The notes beneath the pieces are model-generated. The model worked only from the letters and a program-made list of their open reading frames with translations. It searched no databases and was not told the origin of the DNA. This document shows, in pieces, positions 1-6,516 of a DNA stretch of 15,543 nucleotides. The stretch is taken from contig JAEYUK010000065.1 in assembly GCA_023432655.1 (NCBI GenBank), positions 1-15,543 on the forward strand. The letters are read 5' to 3'. Position 1 is the first letter of the stretch, and the number at the start of each line of letters is the position of its first letter. The position numbers were made by a program, and so were the translations under genes. This DNA comes from Pseudomonadota bacterium (GTDB lineage: Bacteria; Bdellovibrionota; Bacteriovoracia; Bacteriovoracales; Bacteriovoracaceae).

Positions 1-456
1 CTTCTTCCGTGCACACCAAAAGGGATCGTTAATCTCTTACGCTTCTATCAAATAGATCCAAAGGGTAAAACGATTGCGGTCATTGGAAGAAGCCTTATTG
101 TGGGTAAACCACTCTCGATGCTTCTAACGAATCTCGATGCAACAGTCATTCAGGCCCATTCACAAACACATGATCTTTCGGCCCTAACTAAACAAGCAGA
201 TATCGTTATTTCTGCCATAGGAAAAGCTCACTTTTTTGATCAAAGTTATTTCGATCCAAAAAGAAACACTATTGTGATTGATGTGGGAATGAATACTCTC
301 GACGGGAAACTGACTGGCGACATGAATCAGGAAGATATTAAAGAAGTTGTTTCGGCCATGACTCCTGTTCCCGGAGGAGTGGGCCCAATGACAGTTATTA
401 GTCTCATTGAAAATTTAATCTGCGCTACTGAAAAGCAATCTAAGGATAGCAAATGA
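1..456 (+). CDS. folD: Bifunctional methylene-THF dehydrogenase / methenyl-THF cyclohydrolase FolD, 5'-partial
   Basis: The reading frame is open from base 1, so the N-terminal part lies upstream; the window holds the last 151 residues. FolD is the cytoplasmic enzyme that oxidises 5,10-methylene-THF with NADP+ and hydrolyses the product to 10-formyl-THF. Seen directly: PCTPKGI near the left edge, the Rossmann-type GKTIAVIGRSLIVGKP (about residues 22-37 of the visible part), the DVGMN segment, and the family signature TPVPGGVGPMT near the C-terminus. A GTG at 100 is an internal valine in the GRSLIVGKP motif, not a start. The stop overlaps gcvT by 4 nt (ATGA), so the two are translationally coupled. 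FolD next to GcvT fits a one-carbon operon, because GcvT produces the FolD substrate. The family call is secure; only the 5' end is missing. Confidence 0.96.
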   Translation, partial: LLPCTPKGIVNLLRFYQIDPKGKTIAVIGRSLIVGKPLSMLLTNLDATVIQAHSQTHDLSALTKQADIVISAIGKAHFFDQSYFDPKRNTIVIDVGMNTLDGKLTGDMNQEDIKEVVSAMTPVPGGVGPMTVISLIENLICATEKQSKDSK

Positions 457-1526
457 CAACATTAAAAACGTATCTCTATGATGAACATTTAAAACTTGGC
501 GCTAAAATCGTGCCTTTCGCTGGCTGGGATATGCCAGTTCAATATAGTTCAGTAAAAGATGAAGTACTTGCGGTAAGACAAAATATCGGAGTCTTCGATG
601 TAAGCCACATGGGGGAATTCTTCGTGGAAGGTGACGATGCGGAAGCCTTTGTCGATTACGTGCTGACTAACGACATCACCAACGCTCCCATGGCAAAAGC
701 TGTTTACTCTCCGCTTTGTCGCGATAATGGAACAGTGATCGATGATCTTATCGTTTATAAACTGGCCCCAGGTCGCATTATGATTTGTGTTAATGCCTCT
801 AACACAGACAAGGACTTTAGCTGGATTAAATCAAAACATGTTGGCTATAATTGTAGCCTTACCAATCGCTCTAATGAATTCTCGCTCCTTGCGATCCAGG
901 GACCGAAGACCTATGAAACTCTTCGACCTCTTTTTTGCGAACTTCCTGATATTGAATACTATTCTGTCTACGAGACTTCCTTTGAAGGCCAATCAGTAAT
1001 TGCTGCCCGCACTGGGTATACGGGAGAAGACGGTTTCGAAATTTTTGGAAACCATGAAACCATCAAGGCCTTGTGGCAAAAGTTAATTTCATTAAGAGTC
1101 ACTCCTTGCGGACTAGCAGCACGAGACGTTTTACGTTTAGAAGTGGGTTACCCCCTTTATGGACATGAAATTAACGATGAAACTAACCCTTACGATGCGG
1201 GTCTTGGTTGGGCAGTAAAACACTCAAAAACAAAATTTATTGGCAAAGAGGCCCTGGCCGACAAGAAGGCCAATTACAAAACAATCAAATTGGTTCTTGA
1301 AAAAGGCATCCCTCGTGAAGGTTACCCAGTTTTAAATTCGGCGAATGAGCCTATTGGAATTATCACCAGTGGCACAATGTCAGTTGTTTTAAACAAAGGT
1401 ATCGCTATGGCGCGCATTCAAATTGATAAAGTGCCTAGTGATGAAGTAGCTTTAGTTGATATCAGACAAAAACCTTATCCAGCTCAAATAATTAAAAAAC
1501 CGTTTGTAACCGGAGGACATAAATAA
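453..1526 (+). CDS. gcvT: Glycine cleavage system T protein (aminomethyltransferase)
   Basis: 357 residues, close to the usual 360-370. GcvT transfers the methylene carbon from aminomethyl-lipoyl GcvH to tetrahydrofolate, releasing ammonia. The N-terminal GCV_T domain shows the typical AGWDMPVQY and FDVSHMGEF. The GTVIDDLIVY stretch holds Asp97/Asp98, the position of the conserved folate-site aspartate of the family. ARTGYTGEDGFEIF and GLAARDVLRLE follow in mid-protein, and a C-terminal barrel domain covers about residues 280-357. The start at 453 has AAGGA (442-446) 6 nt upstream and overlaps the folD stop. It ends in TAATG, sharing one base with gcvH. Family assignment is firm. Confidence 0.97.
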   Translation: MTTLKTYLYDEHLKLGAKIVPFAGWDMPVQYSSVKDEVLAVRQNIGVFDVSHMGEFFVEGDDAEAFVDYVLTNDITNAPMAKAVYSPLCRDNGTVIDDLIVYKLAPGRIMICVNASNTDKDFSWIKSKHVGYNCSLTNRSNEFSLLAIQGPKTYETLRPLFCELPDIEYYSVYETSFEGQSVIAARTGYTGEDGFEIFGNHETIKALWQKLISLRVTPCGLAARDVLRLEVGYPLYGHEINDETNPYDAGLGWAVKHSKTKFIGKEALADKKANYKTIKLVLEKGIPREGYPVLNSANEPIGIITSGTMSVVLNKGIAMARIQIDKVPSDEVALVDIRQKPYPAQIIKKPFVTGGHK

Positions 1527-1915
1527 TGGCGACAAATATCCCTGGAAATTTAAAGTACACTAAAGAACATGAATGGACTCTGATTGAAGGTGACACTGTC
1601 ACTATCGGTATTACAGATTTCGCCCAATCGGCCCTTGGTGATATCGTTTTTCTTGAAGTTCCTGAAGTTGGAACTCACTTAAATTCGGGTGCAACTTTTG
1701 GCGTGGTTGAATCGATCAAATCTGTGAGTGATCTCTACTCTCCAGTTTCTGGTGAAGTTGTTGCTAAAAATTCTGATCTTGAAGGAAGCCCTGAAAAAAT
1801 CAATGATGATGCTTACGGATCGTGGCTCATCAAAGTCAAGGCGAATAACACTTCTGAATTCAACAATCTTCTTTCAGCAGAGCAATATCAAGAGTTTTGC
1901 AACTCTTCTCACTAA
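1526..1915 (+). CDS. gcvH: Glycine cleavage system H protein (lipoyl carrier)
   Basis: 129 residues, the normal size for GcvH, the lipoylated shuttle between the P, T and L proteins. The lipoyl lysine is Lys65 in VVESIKSVSDLYSP. Family features KYTKEHEW near the N-terminus, IGITDFAQSALGDIVFLEVP and the later NDDAYGSWLIK are all present. The start codon overlaps the gcvT stop by one base (TAATG). A strong terminator follows at once, so this is the last gene of the folD-gcvT-gcvH transcript. The decarboxylase gene gcvP, often next in line in other bacteria, is not downstream here and must be elsewhere if the system is complete. Confidence 0.97.
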   Translation: MATNIPGNLKYTKEHEWTLIEGDTVTIGITDFAQSALGDIVFLEVPEVGTHLNSGATFGVVESIKSVSDLYSPVSGEVVAKNSDLEGSPEKINDDAYGSWLIKVKANNTSEFNNLLSAEQYQEFCNSSH

Positions 1916-1924
1916 TTTTCGTTG

Positions 1925-1962
1925 AAGGTGTCATGTGCTAAAGGTACGTGACACCTTTTATC
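1925..1962 (+). terminator. Rho-independent terminator after gcvH
   Basis: A 13-bp stem (1925-1937 with 1945-1957, two G-U pairs, otherwise perfect; core AAGGTGTCA/TGACACCTT) encloses a 7-nt loop and runs into TTTTAT. It starts 10 nt after the gcvH stop. This is the clearest terminator in the window and marks the end of the one-carbon operon. Confidence 0.85.
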
Positions 1963-2045
1963 ATTTAAGATTTTATTTATATTTCCTGCAAAATATCCAC
2001 TGATTAAAAATCCCAACCTAAAATTTCTCCTCGAAAGGGAAATCA

Positions 2046-2073
2046 TTGTTTACTAACCAAGGTGGTTTATAGA
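2046..2073 (+). promoter_or_regulatory. Possible sigma-70 promoter for the 92-residue gene
   Basis: TTGTTT (2046-2051), a 16-nt spacer, then TATAGA (2068-2073), 46 nt before the start at 2120. Only partly consensus and in an AT-rich gap, so tentative. The gene needs its own promoter because the gcvH terminator lies upstream. Confidence 0.3.
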
Positions 2074-2119
2074 TACTGCATTTTCTCTAAGACATATTTG
2101 TTTGTAAGGATTATCTGTA

Positions 2120-2398
2120 ATGGAATCGATTCAGCTTCTCAACACGGCCATTATTAAAAGCAAAGAAAAGAAACTCAACCAATCATTTGAAGAAAGACTT
2201 AATCAAGTTTGTAATTCACCAGTGATTGAAGTGCTTAATAAATCAATTACACAATATGCTGAGACTCAAAAAATTTCACGCGATCAAGCGGCTTTGCAAG
2301 TTATTGAGGCCATCCGTGAATTAGATTCTATCTGGACGGATTACGTAACGATGGAAGGAATCGATTGTCTTAAAAATATGCTTCGTAAGACTCACTAA
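2120..2398 (+). CDS. Hypothetical protein, 92 residues
   Basis: I do not recognise this family. The predicted protein is small, charged and looks largely alpha-helical, with no signal peptide, membrane segment or metal-binding cysteine cluster (only Cys31 and Cys83 by rough count), so it is probably cytoplasmic. The second half contains ISRDQAALQVIEAIRELDSI, an amphipathic-helix pattern that could mediate protein-protein contact. AAGGA (2106-2110) lies 9 nt before the ATG. It stands alone, cut off from gcvH by a terminator and ending base-to-base against the convergent TonB-like gene: its TAA ends at 2398 and the opposing stop begins at 2399. The start, the RBS and the codon use, which resembles that of its neighbours, support a real gene. 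Function unknown. Confidence 0.7.
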   Translation: MESIQLLNTAIIKSKEKKLNQSFEERLNQVCNSPVIEVLNKSITQYAETQKISRDQAALQVIEAIRELDSIWTDYVTMEGIDCLKNMLRKTH

Positions 2399-3301
2399 TT
2401 AACTTTTAACAACAAAGCCCCATTCGATTACGGCCTTCCCATTAACTAACAAGTCTTTGGGTGGATTTGGAAATGGTCCGGCATCATTAAAAGACTCAAC
2501 AGCAGCATCATCAAGTTCTTTGACCCCGGAAGCCCCTAGAATTTTAACTCCAATGATTTCCCCTTTGGCATTCAAGGTTACTTGAAGAGAAGTGATGAGA
2601 TCCTGTCCTGCTGGCATTCTCCGTCCTGACTTAAAGAGGGCGAGAGATTTTTCATGAATGCTTTTTCCCCAGAATTGTTCAAGCTTCTGGCGAATTCGAT
2701 GAAAAAAACCGTAAAACTTATATTCCACGGTATTTAATTGAGTGAAATCTCCCAAAGCAATCTCTTGAACGTAATCATTAGAAGCTGATAAACCATCGGC
2801 GGTTGGATCACCGTTTTCCATTCCTTTCTGGGCGACACTGGCCGGAGCGCGGACTACTTCTTTAGGCAGGGGCTCGCCCCTGACCATGCCAAAGTCTGAA
2901 AGTTTTAGATCTTTTAGAGCGGGAGCTTTTTTGCGTGGAGAAGTTTGGGCCTCGGCAGCCTTTTGAGTATTTTCGGCATTTCCTTTGGCCGCCTTATTAA
3001 AGCTCGCAATCTGCTTAGCAACCGTCTGTCGATTGAAAGAACGATCCTTATCGCTTAAAAAAGCTTCTGCCTCGGGTTTTTCGTTGGTGGCCGAATCTTC
3101 TGATTGAACAATCTGCTTTTTTGTAGAGATCGTTTCCTGAAGTGCTTCGTGAATCAATTTAACTTTTATAATGTCCGGAGTTCCCAAACTGACCGAGCTA
3201 AGTTCTTCTCGAATTTTAAACGCCATGAAAAGTACATGGAACAGGAATACTCCGAGTAGAAAATAATAGAAATGACGATTAGCTGGGGAGAATGAAAACA
3301 T
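2399..3301 (-). CDS. TonB-family C-terminal domain protein (envelope energy-transducer-like)
   Basis: 300 residues with TonB topology. There is a short cytoplasmic tail, one membrane segment (about residues 11-28), a long charged Lys/Ala/Glu/Gln-rich periplasmic linker (about 45-140), then a C-terminal TonB-like fold (about 235-300) with the family pattern LQVTLNAKGEIIGVKILGASG followed by ELDDAAVESFNDAGPFPNPP. TonB proteins carry proton-motive energy from ExbB/ExbD to outer-membrane receptors. Here no exbB, exbD or receptor gene is near, and the linker lacks the Pro-Glu/Pro-Lys repeats of classical TonB. It may instead belong to the TonB-C proteins of predatory or gliding bacteria, which act in envelope machines; that is inference. 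It lies 42 nt downstream of the PBP1A gene on the same strand. The start has GGAGG 5 nt upstream, inside a hairpin loop. Confidence 0.85.
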   Translation of the reverse strand: MFSFSPANRHFYYFLLGVFLFHVLFMAFKIREELSSVSLGTPDIIKVKLIHEALQETISTKKQIVQSEDSATNEKPEAEAFLSDKDRSFNRQTVAKQIASFNKAAKGNAENTQKAAEAQTSPRKKAPALKDLKLSDFGMVRGEPLPKEVVRAPASVAQKGMENGDPTADGLSASNDYVQEIALGDFTQLNTVEYKFYGFFHRIRQKLEQFWGKSIHEKSLALFKSGRRMPAGQDLITSLQVTLNAKGEIIGVKILGASGVKELDDAAVESFNDAGPFPNPPKDLLVNGKAVIEWGFVVKS

Positions 3302-3323
3302 AGGACCTCCGTAGAAGTCCTAT
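3300..3323 (-). promoter_or_regulatory. Start-codon hairpin with Shine-Dalgarno in the loop (TonB-like gene leader)
   Basis: Read on the minus strand, ATAGGAC (3323-3317) pairs perfectly with GTCCTAT (3306-3300). The 10-nt loop TTCTACGGAG (3316-3307) holds the start of the Shine-Dalgarno sequence CGGAGG. The last two stem bases are the AT of the start codon. The loop contains ACGGA, matching the ANGGA core bound by CsrA. This looks like a translational switch. The stem and its placement are seen; regulation is inferred. Confidence 0.5.
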
Positions 3324-3343
3324 CGGTTTAATCAAAGAAAATA

Positions 3344-6046
3344 TTACTGGTTCTCCCAGTAGCTTCCGTCATCAATACTATCTGGCTTACCGGTAACATC
3401 CTGAGTGGATTGATCGAAAAATTCATTCGTTTCACTGAGTGGATCAAAACCAGCAACATAGGATTCCAAGAAGCCTTCTCCCGATCCTGGTGGCAGAGGT
3501 TTTCCTGTGGCCTTGTCGATGAGAAGTTGAGTAATTCCGTCCGGGATAGTAAAATCTGGATCACCATACTTAGGAAGAGCTCCGGTCATATAATCAATCC
3601 AAATTGGAAGAGCGGTTCTTGTACCTGTTTCGGGAAAACCCAGAGATTGGTTATCATCGAAGCCGGCCCAGGTTCCCACCACCAGATTCGCTGAGAATCC
3701 AACAAATAGAGCATCCACATAATTATTGGTCGTTCCGGTCTTACCGCCCAGATTATGACTTAGTTTGGAAGCACGTGATCCTGTTCCGTAAAGTGTTACG
3801 CCATTCAGGATATTAGTCATCAGGTAGGCGAGACGCTTATCATAAACTTGTGAACCAGATAGACCCTTTTGGAATGGATTTTCATTCAGGGTTTCCGTAG
3901 TTACTGCTGGCTGAGATTTCGGAACTTGTGCCTTGGGCTCCTCATCAGCAAAGGGAACTGGATAGGTTTTACCGGTGCGGTCCTTTATTGAAACAATGTG
4001 TTTCATTCTGATGGTTCGCCCGCCATTAGGAAAAATGGCAAATCCCTTAGTTAACTCGGCCAGACTGATTCCAAAAGATCCCAGTGCCAAACTCATATCC
4101 TTTGGAATTTGGGCATTGATGTTCAAGCGCTCAATAAAGTTATGAACCTTACTGATACCGAGATCCTGGACTAAGCGAACCGTAGGTACGTTTCGACTTA
4201 CTTCCAAAGCATGTCTAAGGGTCATTGGGCCTTTAAAATCTCCATCATAATTTCGTGGTTTCCAGCTCAAAGAATCATCCACACCCGCCAAGGCTTGAGG
4301 AGTATCCATTAATGTGCTCGAAGGAGTGTAACCATTTTCCAAGGCGGCGGCATAAATGAAGGGTTTAAATGCAGAACCAGGCTGGCGGGATGATTGAATC
4401 ACCCGATTGAACTGGGACTTCTGAAAATCAATACCGCCCACTAAAGAAATGACTTCTCCCGTAGATGGGTTGAGAGCGATAAGGGCGCCTTCGGCCTTAG
4501 GCTCCTGATCCAATGATCCTTTAAAAAAGTACTGGCGGGACATGATTTCCTGAACCTTGGGATCTTTATAACGGTTAAAGAAATCGGCGTGAACGAGCTG
4601 GCTATGTGGAACTGAGAGTTGCTCAATTTTAACTTCAATAACGTCGCCACGCTTTACAATCTTGGCCGGAGTCTTAACTGGCCCATGGTAAACCGGATCA
4701 GGCCCAAATTCTCTTGGGTGGGCCCAGGAAAATCCCGCTTCGTTAATGACACCCCGGTATCCAGCGATAGAAACGAGAATGGTTCTTTTTAAATTATCAG
4801 CTTCTAGTACGACGGCTTGATAAGTTTTACCGACTTCAAGAAATTTACCAATGACATCTGTCGAAGGATTTCCGATGCTGATGATCTTTTTAAATCGTTC
4901 ATTAAGCTTCTGAGCTTCTTCTTCGAAGTAGGCCAGCGTTGGGTCGAGTGCATCACTATCTTCAGTGAATTCAAAAACGTTTTTACCTTCAGTGGTAAAG
5001 GTAAAAAAAGTCGACTCTGAACGGAGCATTTTTCTACGTTGTTCAACCAAATGTTGTCTGATCTCGTCATCGCTGTTTAGCTGTTTGGCCGGACGCTCAA
5101 ACCCCTGCCTTTTATCCAGGTCTTTGATATTTTCTCGGACATTCTTCTCCGCCAGTTTTTGAAGCGGCCAATCCATCGTGGTAACAATAGTCATACCTTC
5201 CGTAAGAAATTTCTCATTTCCCACCATCTTAATGACTTCTTGCCGGACCCAATCCGTAAAATGCCCCCCCTTAACCTCATTAGGTCTTCGGATACGCATT
5301 TTGATATCTTCTTTCAGAGCTGCTTGATACTCCTCTTCCGAAATTTTATTTGTTTCAAACATCCTCTTTAAAACATAACTCTGCCGCATTTTAGCGAAAT
5401 GAGGATTTACATAGGGCGAATACTTTCCTGGGGCCACCAGAAGGCCCGCCACTAAAGCGCTTTCGGCCGGAGTAGCTTCTCCCAATTCTTTATTAAAATA
5501 TCCTTTGAAGGCTGCTTTAACTCCATAGTAACCACCACCGAGATAAACCTGATTTAAATAAAGAAAGAGAATTTCTTCTTTGGTAAAATTTTGTTCGATT
5601 TTACGGGCGAGCAAAAGATCTTTAATCTTTCGGGTGAATGTCCTCTCCTTACTTAAGAGAAACGATTTCGCCACCTGTTGAGTAATGGTGGATCCACCTT
5701 GAACCAGACGACCTTCTTTCATGTTAACGATGAAGGCCCTCATGATCCCATAGTAATCAATTCCTTCATGGTTATAAAAGTTATCGTCCTCAGCGGCCAG
5801 GAACGCTTCCACTACCTTCGGAGGAATATCCTCAAAGTTAACTACCTCACGGGTTTCAAGCCCCACATCCATCAGCACCTCGCCGTCTCGCGAGAGAATT
5901 TTAGAATTCATAGGAGGGTTATAATCTTTGAGGGAGTTAATCTGCGGAAGATCAGTGGATATATAAAAGATGACTCCCACAATGGAGAAGACACCGAAGA
6001 GAAATAAGATTGCGAGTACCGCAAGAGTTTTTGCAAGACGTTTCAA
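3344..6046 (-). CDS. mrcA: Class A penicillin-binding protein 1A (glycosyltransferase/transpeptidase)
   Basis: 900 residues, slightly longer than typical PBP1A proteins. It polymerises lipid II and cross-links peptidoglycan on the outer face of the inner membrane. In order: a membrane anchor (about 7-28); GT51 transglycosylase with catalytic Glu86 in AAEDDNFYNHEG, plus GGSTITQQ (117-124) and KIEQNFTKEEIL; an OB-like insert (about 400-490); and the transpeptidase with SAFK (Ser558, Lys561), SRN (617-619) and KTGT (769-772). All catalytic motifs are intact. The start is TTG at 6046, with AAGGA 7 nt upstream; no ATG fits the anchor, since the first internal Met (46) would remove it. It lies 61 nt after xseB and 42 nt before the TonB-like gene, so the three probably form one transcript. 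The symbol ponA is also in use. Confidence 0.96.
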   Translation of the reverse strand: MKRLAKTLAVLAILFLFGVFSIVGVIFYISTDLPQINSLKDYNPPMNSKILSRDGEVLMDVGLETREVVNFEDIPPKVVEAFLAAEDDNFYNHEGIDYYGIMRAFIVNMKEGRLVQGGSTITQQVAKSFLLSKERTFTRKIKDLLLARKIEQNFTKEEILFLYLNQVYLGGGYYGVKAAFKGYFNKELGEATPAESALVAGLLVAPGKYSPYVNPHFAKMRQSYVLKRMFETNKISEEEYQAALKEDIKMRIRRPNEVKGGHFTDWVRQEVIKMVGNEKFLTEGMTIVTTMDWPLQKLAEKNVRENIKDLDKRQGFERPAKQLNSDDEIRQHLVEQRRKMLRSESTFFTFTTEGKNVFEFTEDSDALDPTLAYFEEEAQKLNERFKKIISIGNPSTDVIGKFLEVGKTYQAVVLEADNLKRTILVSIAGYRGVINEAGFSWAHPREFGPDPVYHGPVKTPAKIVKRGDVIEVKIEQLSVPHSQLVHADFFNRYKDPKVQEIMSRQYFFKGSLDQEPKAEGALIALNPSTGEVISLVGGIDFQKSQFNRVIQSSRQPGSAFKPFIYAAALENGYTPSSTLMDTPQALAGVDDSLSWKPRNYDGDFKGPMTLRHALEVSRNVPTVRLVQDLGISKVHNFIERLNINAQIPKDMSLALGSFGISLAELTKGFAIFPNGGRTIRMKHIVSIKDRTGKTYPVPFADEEPKAQVPKSQPAVTTETLNENPFQKGLSGSQVYDKRLAYLMTNILNGVTLYGTGSRASKLSHNLGGKTGTTNNYVDALFVGFSANLVVGTWAGFDDNQSLGFPETGTRTALPIWIDYMTGALPKYGDPDFTIPDGITQLLIDKATGKPLPPGSGEGFLESYVAGFDPLSETNEFFDQSTQDVTGKPDSIDDGSYWENQ

Positions 6047-6107
6047 GAACAGATCCTTGGATTTAGGTTCAGGTCTATTTTAAAGGAATTTGAATTTTAT
6101 GAAAGAA

Positions 6108-6329
6108 TTACTCTTTATAATCTAATTCTTTGAGGCTATCGCTCAGGATTTTAATTTTCTTTTCAGCATTTTCCAAAGTGGATCGGCACTTTTTATAAAG
6201 CTCTATTCCTTGCTCGAATTTTTTTAGGCTCTGATCCAGATTCACATCACCTGACTCTAGTTCTCGGACGATTTGCTCGAGCTCTTTGAGGGAGGTTTCA
6301 AAGTTAATGGTGCTGTTTGAGTTATCCAT
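6108..6329 (-). CDS. xseB: Exodeoxyribonuclease VII small subunit
   Basis: 73 residues, within the family range (about 70-85). XseB binds the large subunit XseA to form the single-strand exonuclease VII. The core pattern is present: INFETSLKELEQIVRELESGDVNLDQSLKKFEQGIEL, here cited as the segment from residue 9 to about 44, followed by a heptad-like helix with KKIKIL. The ATG has AGGAA about 6 nt upstream. xseA is not in the window, so the subunits are either split or the large one is further away. It appears to be the first gene of the leftward xseB-PBP1A-TonB-like unit and is divergent from the flagellar operon. Confidence 0.9.
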   Translation of the reverse strand: MDNSNSTINFETSLKELEQIVRELESGDVNLDQSLKKFEQGIELYKKCRSTLENAEKKIKILSDSLKELDYKE

Positions 6330-6448
6330 AGCGGTTCCTGTTGTCGTTTTGACACCTTCGTTTGTGTTCTATCTTGGCACGTGATGAGTAATACGACAAG
6401 GTTTCCATAACTTAGCGATAGCGGAGGAAATTGCCTATGCTAGGTTTC
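6330..6448. other. Divergent intergenic region between xseB and flgF
   Basis: This gap should hold the leftward xseB promoter and any activator sites for the rightward sigma-54 promoter. I see a perfect TTGACA on the + strand (6349-6354) followed at 15 nt by TATCTT, a weak spacing. A CACGTG palindrome (6379-6384) sits within a second TGGCAC that lacks a -12 partner. CCTA-TGC-TAGG (6434-6444) sits just before the -24 box. None is strong enough to name as an enhancer-binding-protein site. Confidence 0.4.
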
Positions 6449-6475
6449 TGGCACACACGTTGCTAAAATTGCCTA
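6428..6475 (+). repeat. 10-bp direct repeat AAATTGCCTA flanking the flgF promoter
   Basis: AAATTGCCTA occurs at 6428-6437 and 6466-6475, 38 bp apart from start to start. One copy lies on each side of the -24/-12 element. The spacing is not an exact multiple of a helical turn. It could be a regulator site or chance in AT-rich DNA. Confidence 0.35.
6449..6464 (+). promoter_or_regulatory. Sigma-54 (RpoN) -24/-12 promoter of the flgF operon
   Basis: TGGCAC (6449-6454), five bases, then TTGCT (6460-6464). The diagnostic GG (6450-6451) and GC (6462-6463) are separated by exactly 10 nt, as the RpoN consensus TGGCAC-N5-TTGCW requires. Transcription should start near 6474-6476, giving a leader of about 42 nt before the flgF ATG at 6517. 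RpoN control of rod, ring and hook genes is well known in other flagellated bacteria, so position and match agree. Confidence 0.88.
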
Positions 6476-6493
6476 CAGGGGCATTTTCCGCCC

Positions 6494-6514
6494 ACTCCAT
6501 CAGGATGAAGGAGT
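6494..6514 (+). promoter_or_regulatory. flgF leader hairpin hiding the Shine-Dalgarno and showing GGA in its loop
   Basis: ACTCC (6494-6498) is the exact complement of GGAGT (6510-6514), whose GGAG is the only Shine-Dalgarno for the ATG at 6517. The 11-nt loop ATCAGGATGAA carries CAGGATG, close to the CsrA SELEX consensus ACARGGAUGU. The transcript from the sigma-54 promoter would be only about 20 nt long before this hairpin. The pairing is seen; CsrA binding is inferred. Confidence 0.5.
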
Positions 6515-6516
6515 CC

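Noticed and set aside
787..999. Second frame within gcvT
   Set aside because: Out of frame with a well conserved gene and without its own RBS.
2367..2391. Terminator hairpin GTCTTA / TAAGAC between the convergent genes
   Set aside because: Only six pairs, a 13-nt loop inside coding sequence and no U-tract on the + strand; could be chance.
3410..5371. Several + strand reading frames of 65-95 codons within the PBP1A gene
   Set aside because: They are antisense to an intact, catalytically complete gene and have no family features or proper RBS.
6349..6375. Sigma-70 promoter TTGACA / TATCTT on the + strand
   Set aside because: The 15-nt spacer is short, the -10 is poor, and a far better sigma-54 promoter lies downstream.
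6376..6392. Second sigma-54 box at the upstream TGGCAC
   Set aside because: The GC expected 10 nt after GG is absent.
6460..6516. N-terminal extension of flgF from a TTG at 6460
   Set aside because: The TTG is the -12 box of the sigma-54 promoter, and the added residues do not fit the FlgF family.
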